Position numbers and translations under genes: made by a program. DNA of 64,000 bases, taken from assembly GCF_900240405.1 (NCBI RefSeq), contig NZ_OEQK01000001.1, positions 310,001 to 374,000 of the forward strand, read 5' to 3'. Source of the DNA: Salirhabdus sp. Marseille-P4669. Its GTDB lineage: Bacteria > Bacillota > Bacilli > Bacillales > Alkalibacillaceae. This document shows, one piece after another, positions 8,981 to 18,090 of this stretch (the first letter of the stretch is position 1; every line of letters begins with the position of its first letter). The notes beneath the pieces are model-generated. The model ran no database searches. It saw only the letters and a program-made list of their open reading frames with translations, and was not told the DNA's origin.

Positions 8981-9499
8981 ATGAGTGGGGAAGAACAAAA
9001 AAAGACAAAGCAATTTACGATAATGAAAGACGATCCGATTGATGGCCATCCTGGTTATAGTGGCGGTGGATCATTCAGTTTAGAAAATATGTCACCAGTA
9101 ATCGTGGATCCAAATGAAGAAACTGCCTTTGTAGATATGGGGGCAATGCATGCACGTAGTAAAGTGGAAAAGCGAATAAAATTTATTACCGATCGTAGCG
9201 TTGTAGAAGAAAATGGCCTGCACTATTGGATTGCATGGGTAACCGTCGAGCGTAATGAAAATGGACCGTTTTATCATGGGGTAACTGCGAGTGAAATTAT
9301 TGTGGATCGCTCCATTAAGCGGGGGTATAAAATTCTTGCGGAGCATGTGAATCATATGGACAAATCGTTAAAAGGTAGAGTTGTTGTGGAGCATATGGAT
9401 AACAAGTCCAAGAAAATACTTGGTGAATTTTTACGAGATTATAAACCGGAAATTTGGGAAAATACAAGAGATGAGTTGAAGGAAGCTTTTGAGCTATAA
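8981..9499 (+). CDS. ywhD: YwhD family protein
   Basis: A conserved Bacillus protein of unknown function, 172 residues from the ATG at 8981. AAGGAGGG lies seven or eight bases before this ATG. The frame is open from a TTG at 8960, but that codon precedes the ribosome binding site and is not used. Recognisable family sequence includes FTIMKDDPIDGHPGYSGGG near the N terminus and LGEFLRDYKPEIW near the C terminus. No catalytic motif or membrane segment is visible. Divergent from ywhB, as in B. subtilis. Confidence 0.88.
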   Translation: MSGEEQKKTKQFTIMKDDPIDGHPGYSGGGSFSLENMSPVIVDPNEETAFVDMGAMHARSKVEKRIKFITDRSVVEENGLHYWIAWVTVERNENGPFYHGVTASEIIVDRSIKRGYKILAEHVNHMDKSLKGRVVVEHMDNKSKKILGEFLRDYKPEIWENTRDELKEAFEL

Positions 9500-9660
9500 T
9501 CTTGTCGTTATTGAAGTGGAATGGGATAAGTAGTATTTTTGCTTATTTATATAAAAGTTTTAAATTTTGAATTAATTGTGAACATTTTATGTACACCTTG
9601 TGCTTTATGACTTTACTTTGTAAAATAAGATGACATGGGTAACATGTGTTTACTAGGACA

Positions 9661-9717
9661 GAAAAAGAGGTTGCTGTTATTTGGTGCTTAAACACCATTT
9701 ACGGCAACCTCTTTTTC
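9661..9717. terminator. Large hairpin, probable terminator after ywhD and before pbpG
   Basis: Fourteen-base inverted repeat GAAAAAGAGGTTGC / GCAACCTCTTTTTC with a smaller inner stem TGGTG/CACCA in the loop. The arms give T-rich sequence in both directions, so it can serve both the + strand unit and, after the adjacent repeats, the - strand pbpG transcript. Confidence 0.75.
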
Positions 9718-9736
9718 CTTATTGTGAAATAGCGAT

Positions 9737-9827
9737 TTCGACAAATTTCGGGGGGTGACAGGCACCTAAAAACCCCACCCCATTCGACAAATTTCGGGAA
9801 GTGACAGGCACCTAAAACACAGGTGCC
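9737..9827. repeat. REP-like GTGACAGGCACC repeat pair
   Basis: Two near-identical 35-bp copies, 9737-9771 and 9783-9817, each reading TTCGACAAATTTCGGG, then two variable bases, then GTGACAGGCACCTAAAA. A complementary AGGTGCC follows the second copy, so GGCACCT / AGGTGCC can pair at 9808-9827. The same motif recurs inverted at 41980-42071. Similar GTGACAGGCACC elements are common between genes in Bacillaceae. The pair abuts the pbpG stop codon. Confidence 0.8.
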
Positions 9828-11870
9828 CTAAAAAATCCAATCCCATACTGAGCTTCCGTCTTTTTCGCGTTCTTCTGGTTTTTCGCTTGGTACGTGTAGG
9901 GTGCAATAGGTGGTTGGTTCTGTTCCCTTAATGAAATACGTTAGTCTTCGGTCCGGGCAGCCGATATCGGCAATATCACCGGTGTGAGGGTCCATATAGA
10001 CTGCTGTCACTCCTTTTGGCTTATGGAATTTTACAGCAGGTAAATCCTCATGCACCCCTTCCATATAGTGAGCCCAAATATCTCTTGCATAACGATGCTC
10101 TTTAACGGCTGTCATTTTTTTGTTTTGATCATAGCCTGTCCAAACAGCTGTTACGACTTGCGGACTGAATCCGATCATCCAGCTGTCCGTGTTCGTGGAG
10201 CCGGTTTTCCCAGCGTAGGTCCTTGTTAGCATATGATTGATAGATGCACCCGTTACGGTGCTGTAATCATTTAAAGATTCATCAAACATACCTGTCATTA
10301 AATGCGTTAGGACAAAAGATAGGTTTTCATCTAATCGTTGCTCTAGCTTTTGTTTTTTTCTTTCGTACAAGATAGTACCGTTCGAATCGGTAATTTTCGT
10401 CACGGTATGTGGTCGTACCTCTTTTCCGTTATTCGCGAGTACTGCATAGCCTTTTGTCATTTCCAAAACGGAAACAGACGCTGTTCCTAATGCTAAAGAT
10501 GGAACTTCAGGTAAATAGCTCGATATTCCGAATTGCTTAGCCGTATCGACTAATACTTCTGGAGTAACAAAAAGGTTCGTCTTCACTGCATAAATATTGT
10601 CTGATAGAGCTAAAGCCTGTGCGAGTGTGATCGAATCATATGCATAATACCCATTATAATTAGACGGGGCATACACCTTCCCGCCATCTATTTCAAATTG
10701 TGTTGGACTGCTTTCTAAAGGAGTTGCTGGTGAGTATCCTTTTTCTAAAGCTGCATAATAGAGAAATGGTTTAAAGGTTGACCCTGCCATTCTTTTCGCC
10801 TGAGTTGCTCGGTTAAATGGGCTTTCTGTATAATCTCGTCCACCAATTAGAGCTTGTATTCCTCCTGTTTTGGGATCTAAACTAATGGCAGCAGCTTGTA
10901 TGGACGACTCCTCTTCAATAGTGTCTTCTGTTACCTCCTCAAGCTCCATTTGCATGTCTTGCTTTAAGGTTGTATAAATTTTGTACCCGCCTGTTTCAAT
11001 TTCGTCACGGCTTTTACCTAACAGCTTTTCTGCCTCCTGCAATACAACATCTTGGAAATAAGGGGCAATTTGGTTTCCTACTCTTTCTTCTTCCTGTGCA
11101 ATGACGAGCTCCGATTGTAAGGCGTTATGGAAATCCTTTTCCGATATAATTCCTTCGTTCTTCATGACGTGCAGTATAAGCTCTTGTCGTGCTTTCGCAT
11201 GCTCTGGATGATTAATAGGAGAATAATAGGTTGGTCCTTTTGGGATACCCGTTAGTAATGCAGCCTCCGCTAACGTTAACTCATTAGCATGTTTATTAAA
11301 ATAGTACCGACTAGCAGCTTCAATACCATAGTTTCCATGACCGAAATAAATCGTATTTAAGTACCCTTCCAAAATGTCATTTTTGTCATAAAACATTTCC
11401 AAACGTAAGGCGTAAAGGGCTTCATTGATTTTTCGTTTCCACGTTTTTTCATGGGATAAGTAAAGGTTCCTCGCATATTGCTGTGTAATCGTGCTTGCTC
11501 CTTCTGCCTTCTTCATAGCAAGCACATTTTTGCTTGCTGCCGCTACTATTCTGGGAATATCAAATCCAAAATGATTGTAAAAGGATTGATCTTCTGTTGC
11601 TAGGAACGCTTTTTTTACATGTGGGGAGATTTCGTCTAATCGAACCCAATAACGGTTTTGGCTACCGTGTTTTACCCCAATGACTTTTTCATCTTCTGAA
11701 AAAAGAACGGTATTTTGATCACTTGTTAATGGTGGGGGACCTTGTAAATAAACATAAAAGAGTACACTTATGGCTAATATAAGAAAAGTGCAAAAGGAAA
11801 TAACCAAACTATATACAATATGTTTTTTCTTTATTTTTGCAAAGAATGAGAAACACTCAACGCTTGACAT
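9828..11870 (-). CDS. pbpG: Class A penicillin-binding protein, PbpG (YwhE) type
   Basis: Bifunctional peptidoglycan transglycosylase/transpeptidase of 680 residues, anchored by one N-terminal membrane segment (about residues 17-40). The GT51 domain is marked by TEDQSFYNHFGFD, GASTITQQYARNLYL and GYLNTIYFGHGNYGIEAA. The transpeptidase domain has all three active-site motifs: SxxK in AGSTFKPF, SDN in ALSDNIYAV and KTG in YAGKTGSTNTDSW. The length is close to B. subtilis PbpG, which is expressed in the forespore. An AAAGGTGAT site precedes the ATG. Divergent from speE. Confidence 0.93.
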   Translation of the reverse strand: MSSVECFSFFAKIKKKHIVYSLVISFCTFLILAISVLFYVYLQGPPPLTSDQNTVLFSEDEKVIGVKHGSQNRYWVRLDEISPHVKKAFLATEDQSFYNHFGFDIPRIVAAASKNVLAMKKAEGASTITQQYARNLYLSHEKTWKRKINEALYALRLEMFYDKNDILEGYLNTIYFGHGNYGIEAASRYYFNKHANELTLAEAALLTGIPKGPTYYSPINHPEHAKARQELILHVMKNEGIISEKDFHNALQSELVIAQEEERVGNQIAPYFQDVVLQEAEKLLGKSRDEIETGGYKIYTTLKQDMQMELEEVTEDTIEEESSIQAAAISLDPKTGGIQALIGGRDYTESPFNRATQAKRMAGSTFKPFLYYAALEKGYSPATPLESSPTQFEIDGGKVYAPSNYNGYYAYDSITLAQALALSDNIYAVKTNLFVTPEVLVDTAKQFGISSYLPEVPSLALGTASVSVLEMTKGYAVLANNGKEVRPHTVTKITDSNGTILYERKKQKLEQRLDENLSFVLTHLMTGMFDESLNDYSTVTGASINHMLTRTYAGKTGSTNTDSWMIGFSPQVVTAVWTGYDQNKKMTAVKEHRYARDIWAHYMEGVHEDLPAVKFHKPKGVTAVYMDPHTGDIADIGCPDRRLTYFIKGTEPTTYCTLHVPSEKPEEREKDGSSVWDWIF

Positions 11871-11996
11871 GCAACATCACCTTTCATGGAGTTCAACAAA
11901 AGAAGTCGAATCAATGTTAACAGTATGGAAATCGTCCGGTTGTTTTAAACCTTTTCACATTCAAAATGTAGAATTTTTGTAGAAACAAAAAAATAC

Positions 11997-12025
11997 TTAA
12001 CTTTTATGTCATAATTCTCTATAAT
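11997..12025 (+). promoter_or_regulatory. Sigma-A type promoter for speE
   Basis: TTAACT (11997-12002), a 17-bp spacer, then TATAAT (12020-12025), about 90 bp before the speE start codon. Confidence 0.65.
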
Positions 12026-12116
12026 TTGTATGTTTGATAGAAAATTGTTCATTTCATGGTTAAAAATACCAAAGGATAAATGCCTGAGGATTATGGATAT
12101 AGAAAGGATGATCATT

Positions 12117-12947
12117 GTGGGTGGATTATGGTTTACAGAAAAGCAAACAGAGAACTTTGGAATCACAGCGAAAATCAAGCAAACATTACACACAGAGCAA
12201 ACAGAGTTTCAAAAATTAGATATGTATGAAACAGAAGAATGGGGTAATATGCTTGTACTAGATGGAATGGTGATGACCACGATTAAAGATGAATTTGTAT
12301 ATCATGAAATGGTAGCCCATGTACCGTTATTTACCCATCCGAATCCGAAGCAGGTGCTTGTTGTTGGAGGAGGAGATGGCGGTGTTATTCGTGAAGTATT
12401 GAAGCATCCTTCCGTGGAAAAGGCAACATTAGTTGAAATCGATGGCAAGGTAATCGAGTATTCGAAAAAATATATACCAGAAATAGCTGGAGCGTTAGAT
12501 GATGCCCGTGTGGAAGTGAAAGTCGATGATGGATTTATGCACATTGCGCAAAGTGAGCAGGCGTATGATGTGATCATGGTAGATTCCACCGAACCAGTTG
12601 GACCGGCAGTGAACTTGTTTTCAAAGGGATTTTATGCGGGAATCTCCAAAGCATTAAAGCCGGATGGCATTTTCATCGCCCAAACCGATAATCCATGGTT
12701 CAAGGCAGATTTAATCAAGCAAGTGTACGCAGATGTAAAAGAAATTTTTCCAATTACGAGGCTTTATACAGCGAATATACCTACGTATCCGAGTGGATTA
12801 TGGACGTTTACGTTAGGCAGTAAAATTTACGATCCACTACAAGTAAAAGAAGAACGATTCCATGAAATAGATACGAAATATTATACAAAAGAGCTACATC
12901 AGGCTGCTTTTGTTTTACCGAAGTTTGTAAAGGATTTAACAGAGTAG
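12117..12947 (+). CDS. speE: Spermidine synthase
   Basis: Aminopropyltransferase making spermidine from putrescine and decarboxylated S-adenosylmethionine in the cytoplasm. The nucleotide-binding motif [19 protein letters not shown] and the catalytic segment [14 protein letters not shown] are intact. The frame is open 29 codons further upstream. The GTG at 12117 has AAAGG nine bases before it and gives [15 protein letters not shown], aligning with the B. subtilis start, at 276 residues, the same length. speB follows 12 bp downstream, so agmatine to putrescine and putrescine to spermidine are made from one operon. Confidence 0.95.
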   Translation: MGGLWFTEKQTENFGITAKIKQTLHTEQTEFQKLDMYETEEWGNMLVLDGMVMTTIKDEFVYHEMVAHVPLFTHPNPKQVLVVGGGDGGVIREVLKHPSVEKATLVEIDGKVIEYSKKYIPEIAGALDDARVEVKVDDGFMHIAQSEQAYDVIMVDSTEPVGPAVNLFSKGFYAGISKALKPDGIFIAQTDNPWFKADLIKQVYADVKEIFPITRLYTANIPTYPSGLWTFTLGSKIYDPLQVKEERFHEIDTKYYTKELHQAAFVLPKFVKDLTE

Positions 12948-12959
12948 AGGTGGGAAAAC

Positions 12960-13832
12960 ATGCGTTTTGACGAAGGATATTCAGGAAAAGTATTTATTAT
13001 GAGTCGTCCTACCTTTGAGGATGCAGACGTTATTTTATATGGTATGCCAATGGATTGGACGGTTAGCTTCCGTCCAGGTTCTCGGTTTGGCCCGAACCGA
13101 ATTCGGGAAGCTTCTTTAGGACTAGAAGAATATAGTCCGTATATGGATAAGCATTTAGAAGAAGTGAACTATTTTGATGCCGGGGATATTCCCCTTCCAT
13201 TTGGTAACCCTCAACGTAGCTTAGATATGATTCAAGATTACGTAAAGAAAATTTTAGACCTAGGTAAGTTTCCTCTAGGAATGGGCGGGGAACACCTCGT
13301 TACAGTTCCGATTATAAAGGCTGTTTACGAGAAGTACCCAAATATGGCACTTATTCATATTGATGCACATGCAGACTTACGAGAGGAATATGAAGGGGAG
13401 GAGCTGTCCCATTCTACTCCAGTTCGAAAAGCATGTGATTTAATTGGTCCGAATAATGTATATTCCTTTGGGATTCGGTCTGGAATGCGCGAGGAGTTTC
13501 AATTTGCTAAAGAATCTGGTATGCATATGAGCAAATTTGAAGTCGCAGAGCCGTTAAAGGAAGTTTTACCTACGTTAGCAGGTCGTCCAGTGTATGTTAC
13601 GATTGATATTGACGTGTTAGACCCAGCGTATGCTCCTGGTACAGGTACAGCGGAGGCAGGGGGAATCTCGTCTAAGGAATTACTCCAAGCGATTCAATAT
13701 ATTGCTCAGTCGGATGTAACTGTCATTGGTGCTGATTTAGTAGAGGTGGCACCAGTTTATGACCCAACTGAGAAAACGCCGATTGCAGCAAGTAAATTTA
13801 TTCGGGAAATGCTATTAGGGTGGGTCAAATAG
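12960..13832 (+). CDS. speB: Agmatinase
   Basis: Ureohydrolase converting agmatine to putrescine and urea, the step before speE. It is 290 residues, the same as B. subtilis SpeB. The binuclear manganese ligands are present: GGEHLVT, IDAHADLR (about residues 133-140) and TIDIDVLDPAYAPGTGTAE (about 214-232). GAGGTGG precedes the ATG. A hairpin terminator lies about 70 bp downstream. Confidence 0.96.
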   Translation: MRFDEGYSGKVFIMSRPTFEDADVILYGMPMDWTVSFRPGSRFGPNRIREASLGLEEYSPYMDKHLEEVNYFDAGDIPLPFGNPQRSLDMIQDYVKKILDLGKFPLGMGGEHLVTVPIIKAVYEKYPNMALIHIDAHADLREEYEGEELSHSTPVRKACDLIGPNNVYSFGIRSGMREEFQFAKESGMHMSKFEVAEPLKEVLPTLAGRPVYVTIDIDVLDPAYAPGTGTAEAGGISSKELLQAIQYIAQSDVTVIGADLVEVAPVYDPTEKTPIAASKFIREMLLGWVK

Positions 13833-13902
13833 GTATAGCATGAATAAATTTCGTGCAGGAATAGTATGAATACGTTTAAAAATTGTATAATAATGAATAA
13901 AA

Positions 13903-13935
13903 TCCAGCAGTGAACATGTTTACTGCTGGAATTTT
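13903..13935 (+). terminator. Intrinsic terminator after speB
   Basis: Stem TCCAGCAGT / ACTGCTGGA followed by ATTTTCACTTT. It lies 70 bp after the speB stop and just before ywiB. Confidence 0.75.
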
Positions 13936-13965
13936 CACTTTATTAAAGGATCGGAGAGAAAAATC

Positions 13966-14406
13966 TTGGCTACAAAACCGACTAATGTTAAAGTAACATT
14001 AAAAACAATTATCTCAGACCCAGAGGAACGGGAGCAAATCGATGTTGTAGCAAATGGGAAATTTTATAGTAATGAAGATACATATGTTTTACTTTTTAAC
14101 GAAACAGTAGAAGATGGAAATAGTGTTCGGAATATGGTGACCATTGGGAGCGAGAAAGTAGCGATTAAACGTAGTGGTCATGTGAAAATGAATCAAATTT
14201 TCAAGAAAGACCAGATTACCGAAAGTACCTATTACCACCCATTCGGTACGATGCGGATGGAAACGAACACACAAGAAATTGCATTTGAAGAAGTGGAAGG
14301 TAAAACAAAGGGAAAACTAACGATAACCTATATGTTGCGGTTAAATGAGCAAGATCCGACGAAGCATGATTTGGTGCTCACGTATGAAAGGAAGGGAAAT
14401 TCGTGA
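13966..14406 (+). CDS. ywiB: DUF1934 protein YwiB
   Basis: A 146-residue conserved protein of the DUF1934 family, predicted to form a small lipocalin-like beta barrel. Its molecular function is unknown. Family landmarks include YVLLFNE, a [14 protein letters not shown] segment and [13 protein letters not shown]. It starts at TTG 13966 behind GGAGAG. Its TGA stop overlaps the GTG start of argS (GTGA), showing translational coupling. The same gene pair is found in B. subtilis. Confidence 0.88.
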   Translation: MATKPTNVKVTLKTIISDPEEREQIDVVANGKFYSNEDTYVLLFNETVEDGNSVRNMVTIGSEKVAIKRSGHVKMNQIFKKDQITESTYYHPFGTMRMETNTQEIAFEEVEGKTKGKLTITYMLRLNEQDPTKHDLVLTYERKGNS

Positions 14407-16073
14407 ATATAGTTGAAGTCACAGAACAAAAGTTAAAGGCAGAGATTGTTCAAGCGGTTGTAAAGGCGAATTTGGCAGCGGAGGAAGACATACCTGAAGT
14501 CGTGTTAGAGGTGCCAAAGGATAAGGCGCACGGGGATTATGCAACGAACATGGCGATGCAATTAGCTCGAATCGCGAAAAAAGCGCCTCGCCAAATTGCG
14601 GAAGAGCTTATCCAGCAATTTGACCAAACGAAAGCATCGATTAAGAAAATAGATATTGCTGGACCGGGCTTTATCAACTTTTATTTAGATTCCTCTTATT
14701 TAACAGATTTGATTCCGACGATTTTACAGGAGCAAGAGGAGTATGGAAAGTCCAATGCTGGGAATGGGGAGAAGGTTCAAATCGAATTTGTATCGGCCAA
14801 TCCGACCGGAACCCTTCATTTAGGCCATGCGCGTGGTGCGGTATTTGGTGACTCCTTAGCAAATATTATGGAAAAAGCAGGCTATGAGGTCGAGCGAGAA
14901 TATTATATCAATGATGCAGGAAATCAAATGAACAACCTAGCAAAATCCGTAGAAGCTCGCTATCTCCAAGCATTAGGTGAGGATGCAGAGATGCCAGAGG
15001 ATGGCTACCAAGGGAAAGATATTGTGGCACTTGGTGAAAAAATGGCTGCGGAATATAAAGACAAATGGGCGAATGCATCTGATGAAGATCGGGTTGCTTT
15101 TTGTAGACAGTACGGCTTAGACTTTCTGTTGGATCGTATTAAGAAGGATTTGGAAACGTACCGAGTATCCTTTGATAACTGGTTCTCGGAAACATCTCTT
15201 TATACAGATGGGAAAGTAGAAGAAGCTGTTCAAGCATTAAAGGAAAAAGGCTTCTTATATGAAAAAGACGGTGCTCTTTGGTTCCGTACTACCGATTTTA
15301 AAGATGATAAGGACCGGGTATTAGTGAAGCAAGATGGGTCCTATACGTACTTGACTCCAGACATTGCCTATCATAAGACGAAGTTTGATCGAGGATTTAA
15401 TACGTTAATTAACGTGTGGGGCGCTGATCACCACGGGTATATTCCACGTATGAAGGCTGCAATGGAGGCGCTTGGCTTTGATCCGAAGCAGCTAGAAGTG
15501 TCGATTATTCAAATGGTAAACCTCATTCAAAATGGGGAAATTGTTAAAATGAGCAAGCGTACTGGTAAAGCAGTAACGATGATTGAGTTAATGGAGGAAG
15601 TTGGCCTAGATGCGGTTCGCTATTTCTTCATTATGCGTTCAAACGATTCCCACTTAGACTTTGATATGGATTTGGCAACATCCCAGTCGAATGAAAATCC
15701 AGTGTATTATGTGCAATATGCCCATGCTCGTATTTGTAGCATGCTGCGTCAAGCAGCGGAAAAAGGCTTGAAGCCAGAAGCAAAAGTTGACTTAACGCAA
15801 ATTCAATCTGAAAAAGAAGTTGATTTGCTGAAGAAATTAGGTGAATTCCCGAGTGCAGTAGGGGAAGCGGCGGTGAAACGTACGCCACACCGTGTCACGC
15901 AATTTGTTTTTGAATTAGCATCTGCGTTACACAGCTTTTACAATGCAGAAAAGGTGCTAGACTTTAACGAAATGGAACGGACAAAAGCACGTTTAGCACT
16001 TATTGAAGCAGTTCGGATTACGATTGCGAATGCATTGAGATTAATAGGGGTTCATGCTCCGGAAAAAATGTAA
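14403..16073 (+). CDS. argS: Arginyl-tRNA synthetase
   Basis: Class I aminoacyl-tRNA synthetase charging tRNA-Arg. It is 556 residues, identical in length to B. subtilis ArgS. The HIGH-like motif is [13 protein letters not shown] (about residues 138-150) and the KMSKS-like loop is [13 protein letters not shown] (about 381-393). An N-terminal tRNA D-loop-binding domain and a C-terminal DALR anticodon domain ([19 protein letters not shown]) are recognisable. GTG start behind AAGGAAGGG, coupled to ywiB. No T-box leader is visible upstream. Confidence 0.97.
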   Translation: MNIVEVTEQKLKAEIVQAVVKANLAAEEDIPEVVLEVPKDKAHGDYATNMAMQLARIAKKAPRQIAEELIQQFDQTKASIKKIDIAGPGFINFYLDSSYLTDLIPTILQEQEEYGKSNAGNGEKVQIEFVSANPTGTLHLGHARGAVFGDSLANIMEKAGYEVEREYYINDAGNQMNNLAKSVEARYLQALGEDAEMPEDGYQGKDIVALGEKMAAEYKDKWANASDEDRVAFCRQYGLDFLLDRIKKDLETYRVSFDNWFSETSLYTDGKVEEAVQALKEKGFLYEKDGALWFRTTDFKDDKDRVLVKQDGSYTYLTPDIAYHKTKFDRGFNTLINVWGADHHGYIPRMKAAMEALGFDPKQLEVSIIQMVNLIQNGEIVKMSKRTGKAVTMIELMEEVGLDAVRYFFIMRSNDSHLDFDMDLATSQSNENPVYYVQYAHARICSMLRQAAEKGLKPEAKVDLTQIQSEKEVDLLKKLGEFPSAVGEAAVKRTPHRVTQFVFELASALHSFYNAEKVLDFNEMERTKARLALIEAVRITIANALRLIGVHAPEKM

Positions 16074-16079
16074 TAGTAA

Positions 16080-16110
16080 AAAAACCTCCCGTAAATGGGG
16101 AGGTTTTTTT
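16080..16110 (+). terminator. Intrinsic terminator after argS
   Basis: AAAAACCTCCC / GGGAGGTTTTTTT with a seven-base loop. A strong hairpin directly after the argS stop and directly before repeat array B. Confidence 0.9.
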
Positions 16111-16545
16111 GGTGGATTCGGCATGTTGACGTGAGTATTCGGTAAGATATGGGTGGAATTCATTAGGTTGGTGTGAGAAATCGACAAGATGTGGGTGGAA
16201 TTCGGCAAGATGCAGAGCGAAATCGACAAGATATGGGTGGAATTCATTAGGTTGGTGTGAGAAATCGACAAGATGAGTGCGTAATTCAACAAGATGTTGG
16301 GAGAAATCGACAAGATGAGTGCGTAATTCAATAAGATGTGAGCGAAAACGGCAAGATAAGCGCGTAATTCAATAAGGTGCAGAGCGAAAACGGCAAGATG
16401 AGCGTGAAATTCAATAAGATGCTCAGAGAAATCAGCAAGATGAGCTCGTAATTCAGCAAGATACTGAGCGAAATCAACAAGATGAGCGTAGAATTCCACA
16501 AGATGCTGAGTGAAATCAACAAGATGAGCGTAGAATTCTACCTTT
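16111..16545. repeat. 21-bp phased repeat array B with 42-bp dimers
   Basis: Twenty-one units with the core (AATTC or AAATC) at 16117, 16138, 16159, 16180 and so on to 16536. Spacing is 21 bp throughout except for a single 20-bp step at 16327-16347. From 16159 the units alternate strictly between AATTC type and AAATC/AAACG type, giving a 42-bp dimer. An identical stretch beginning GATATGGGTGGAATTC recurs 84 bp apart (16146 and 16230). Left units carry GGTGGAATTC and right units carry GAATTCCACA and GAATTCTACC. It lies between convergent argS and the cardiolipin synthase gene. Confidence 0.93.
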
Positions 16546-16559
16546 ATTCCATAAAACAC

Positions 16560-17759
16560 CTATAGAAACGGTCGTAATACACGTGCGATTCCCATTTTCA
16601 TTTTTGTCCACCAGTTTAATTGGTTATACCATTGTTCATTTACATCAATACTCTCTTGGAAATCTTTTAAATAAGCAGTGCGTACTTCTTCAATAAACGA
16701 TTTGTCATAGAGGATAATATTGATTTCCTTATTCCAATAAAAGCTCCGATAGTCAAAATTTGCTGTACCAATATCACATATTTTATGGTCTAATAAAAAC
16801 AGCTTCCCGTGATAAAACCCTTGATCAAATAGCTTTACCTCTGCTCCGTATTCTTTCATTTTAAAGAGAAAAGGAATGCCACCTTCTTTCACGAAAGGAT
16901 GATCGGCCTTCATCGGAACCAATAATTTAACGCTCACACCTCTTTCGATTGCTCTATGTAATGCGTGTAGCAAGGATTTGGTTGGAATGAAATATGGAGA
17001 ACCAATTAAAATTTCCTTTTCCGCAGAATTAATAAACTGTATAAATATTTCTTCAAGGCCAAACCCATCTGTAGCTATGGATTGTACTTCTTTGCTTTTA
17101 GGAGAGAGATCTGCATGATAAACCGTTATTTTATCTTTCGCGCGCTCCCAATCCTTTTGAAAAAGGGCTTGGATATCCTGTGTAATCTGCCCTGTCAATC
17201 GCAAATGATAATCTCGCCAGTTGCTAAACTTCACCTTTTTCCCTAAATATTCATCACCAATGTTAAAGCCACCAACATATGCAATTTTCCCATCCATTAC
17301 CGTGATTTTTCGATGATTTCGTCGATTTAATCGATAAAAAAGATAAGGAAATCCTGGTTTTTCACTAAATGCGAAGTGAATGCCGGCTTTTTTTAATATC
17401 GAGCGCTTTTTATACGTAAAACGAAACCCGCCTACACGATCCAGCAAGATGCGGACGATTATACCTTCTCTTGCCTTTTCTTGTAAGAGGTCCAGTAGTT
17501 TGTTGCTAAAATCATCATTTTTAATGATAAAAAACTCAACAAGAATTTCGTGCTTTGCATTTTTTATATCCTGCATCATATCATTGAACAATGTACTACC
17601 AAGTTGATAGAACTGATAATCCCCTGTCGTTATTGGATAGATCGTATTGTCCATATGTTTCTCATGATGGCGTCTACCGAAATAAAAATCTAAATAAAGA
17701 AAAAAGGAAAGAATTCCAACAACAATAGGAATAGCCAAGATGATGAAGATCCAGATCAA
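16560..17759 (-). CDS. clsB: Cardiolipin synthase (phospholipase D superfamily, YwiE/ClsB-like)
   Basis: Membrane-anchored phosphatidyltransferase that condenses phosphatidylglycerol to cardiolipin. There is one N-terminal membrane segment (about residues 2-24). Two HKD motifs are complete: H149, K151, D156 in HRKITVMDGK and H317, K319, D324 in HGKLFLLDHK. At 399 residues with one clear membrane segment it is shorter than the typical two-segment Cls. It starts at TTG 17759 behind AAAGGAG. The locus next to argS fits B. subtilis ywiE, so I use clsB, but a different Cls paralog is possible. Confidence 0.82.
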   Translation of the reverse strand: MIWIFIILAIPIVVGILSFFLYLDFYFGRRHHEKHMDNTIYPITTGDYQFYQLGSTLFNDMMQDIKNAKHEILVEFFIIKNDDFSNKLLDLLQEKAREGIIVRILLDRVGGFRFTYKKRSILKKAGIHFAFSEKPGFPYLFYRLNRRNHRKITVMDGKIAYVGGFNIGDEYLGKKVKFSNWRDYHLRLTGQITQDIQALFQKDWERAKDKITVYHADLSPKSKEVQSIATDGFGLEEIFIQFINSAEKEILIGSPYFIPTKSLLHALHRAIERGVSVKLLVPMKADHPFVKEGGIPFLFKMKEYGAEVKLFDQGFYHGKLFLLDHKICDIGTANFDYRSFYWNKEINIILYDKSFIEEVRTAYLKDFQESIDVNEQWYNQLNWWTKMKMGIARVLRPFL

Positions 17760-17948
17760 GTTGATTGCTCCTTTCTCGCCCTATTATTCACCGAATGCTA
17801 GGGGAGTAAACATAAGTAAGTTGTATCCTTCTTTTAAAATAGCAGAGTAAGGAAAAATTTGCTTGTCGTAAGCATTTTGAGTAAGAACAACAGAAATCTT
17901 ATATCATCCTTCTTTAGTAGTTAAATAGAAATAAAATGAAGAAAACTA

Positions 17949-17978
17949 TTGACTGAATGCTCATTCATATTTTAAAGT
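17949..17978 (+). promoter_or_regulatory. Promoter with a FadR-like operator before fadF
   Basis: TTGACT (17949-17954) and a weak -10 (TAAAGT, 17973-17978) flank a perfect 14-bp palindrome TGAATGCTCATTCA (17954-17967). The half-site TGAATG/CATTCA is the one used by the B. subtilis TetR-type fatty-acid regulator FadR, but the centre here is shorter. A related palindrome lies at 20291. The rest of 17760-18090 holds no gene that I can support. Confidence 0.55.
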
Positions 17979-18090
17979 ATGGTTATATACAATTAGTTAA
18001 CAGAATTTTTTAAACATATGTTTTAGCTAAATGTAGCCAGGCTATTTTGAGGTTACAACAAGACTTAGCAAATGAAATGGGGGGCAAAGG

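Noticed and set aside
13833-14402. T-box leader for argS
   Set aside because: argS is coupled to ywiB and no T-box sequence or specifier hairpin is seen upstream of ywiB.
16041-16559. A 172-codon minus-strand frame with repeats like VEFYAHL
   Set aside because: It is the translation of array B; it runs into the argS 3' end, has no ribosome binding site, and the repeat contains a 1-bp slip. Treated as non-coding.
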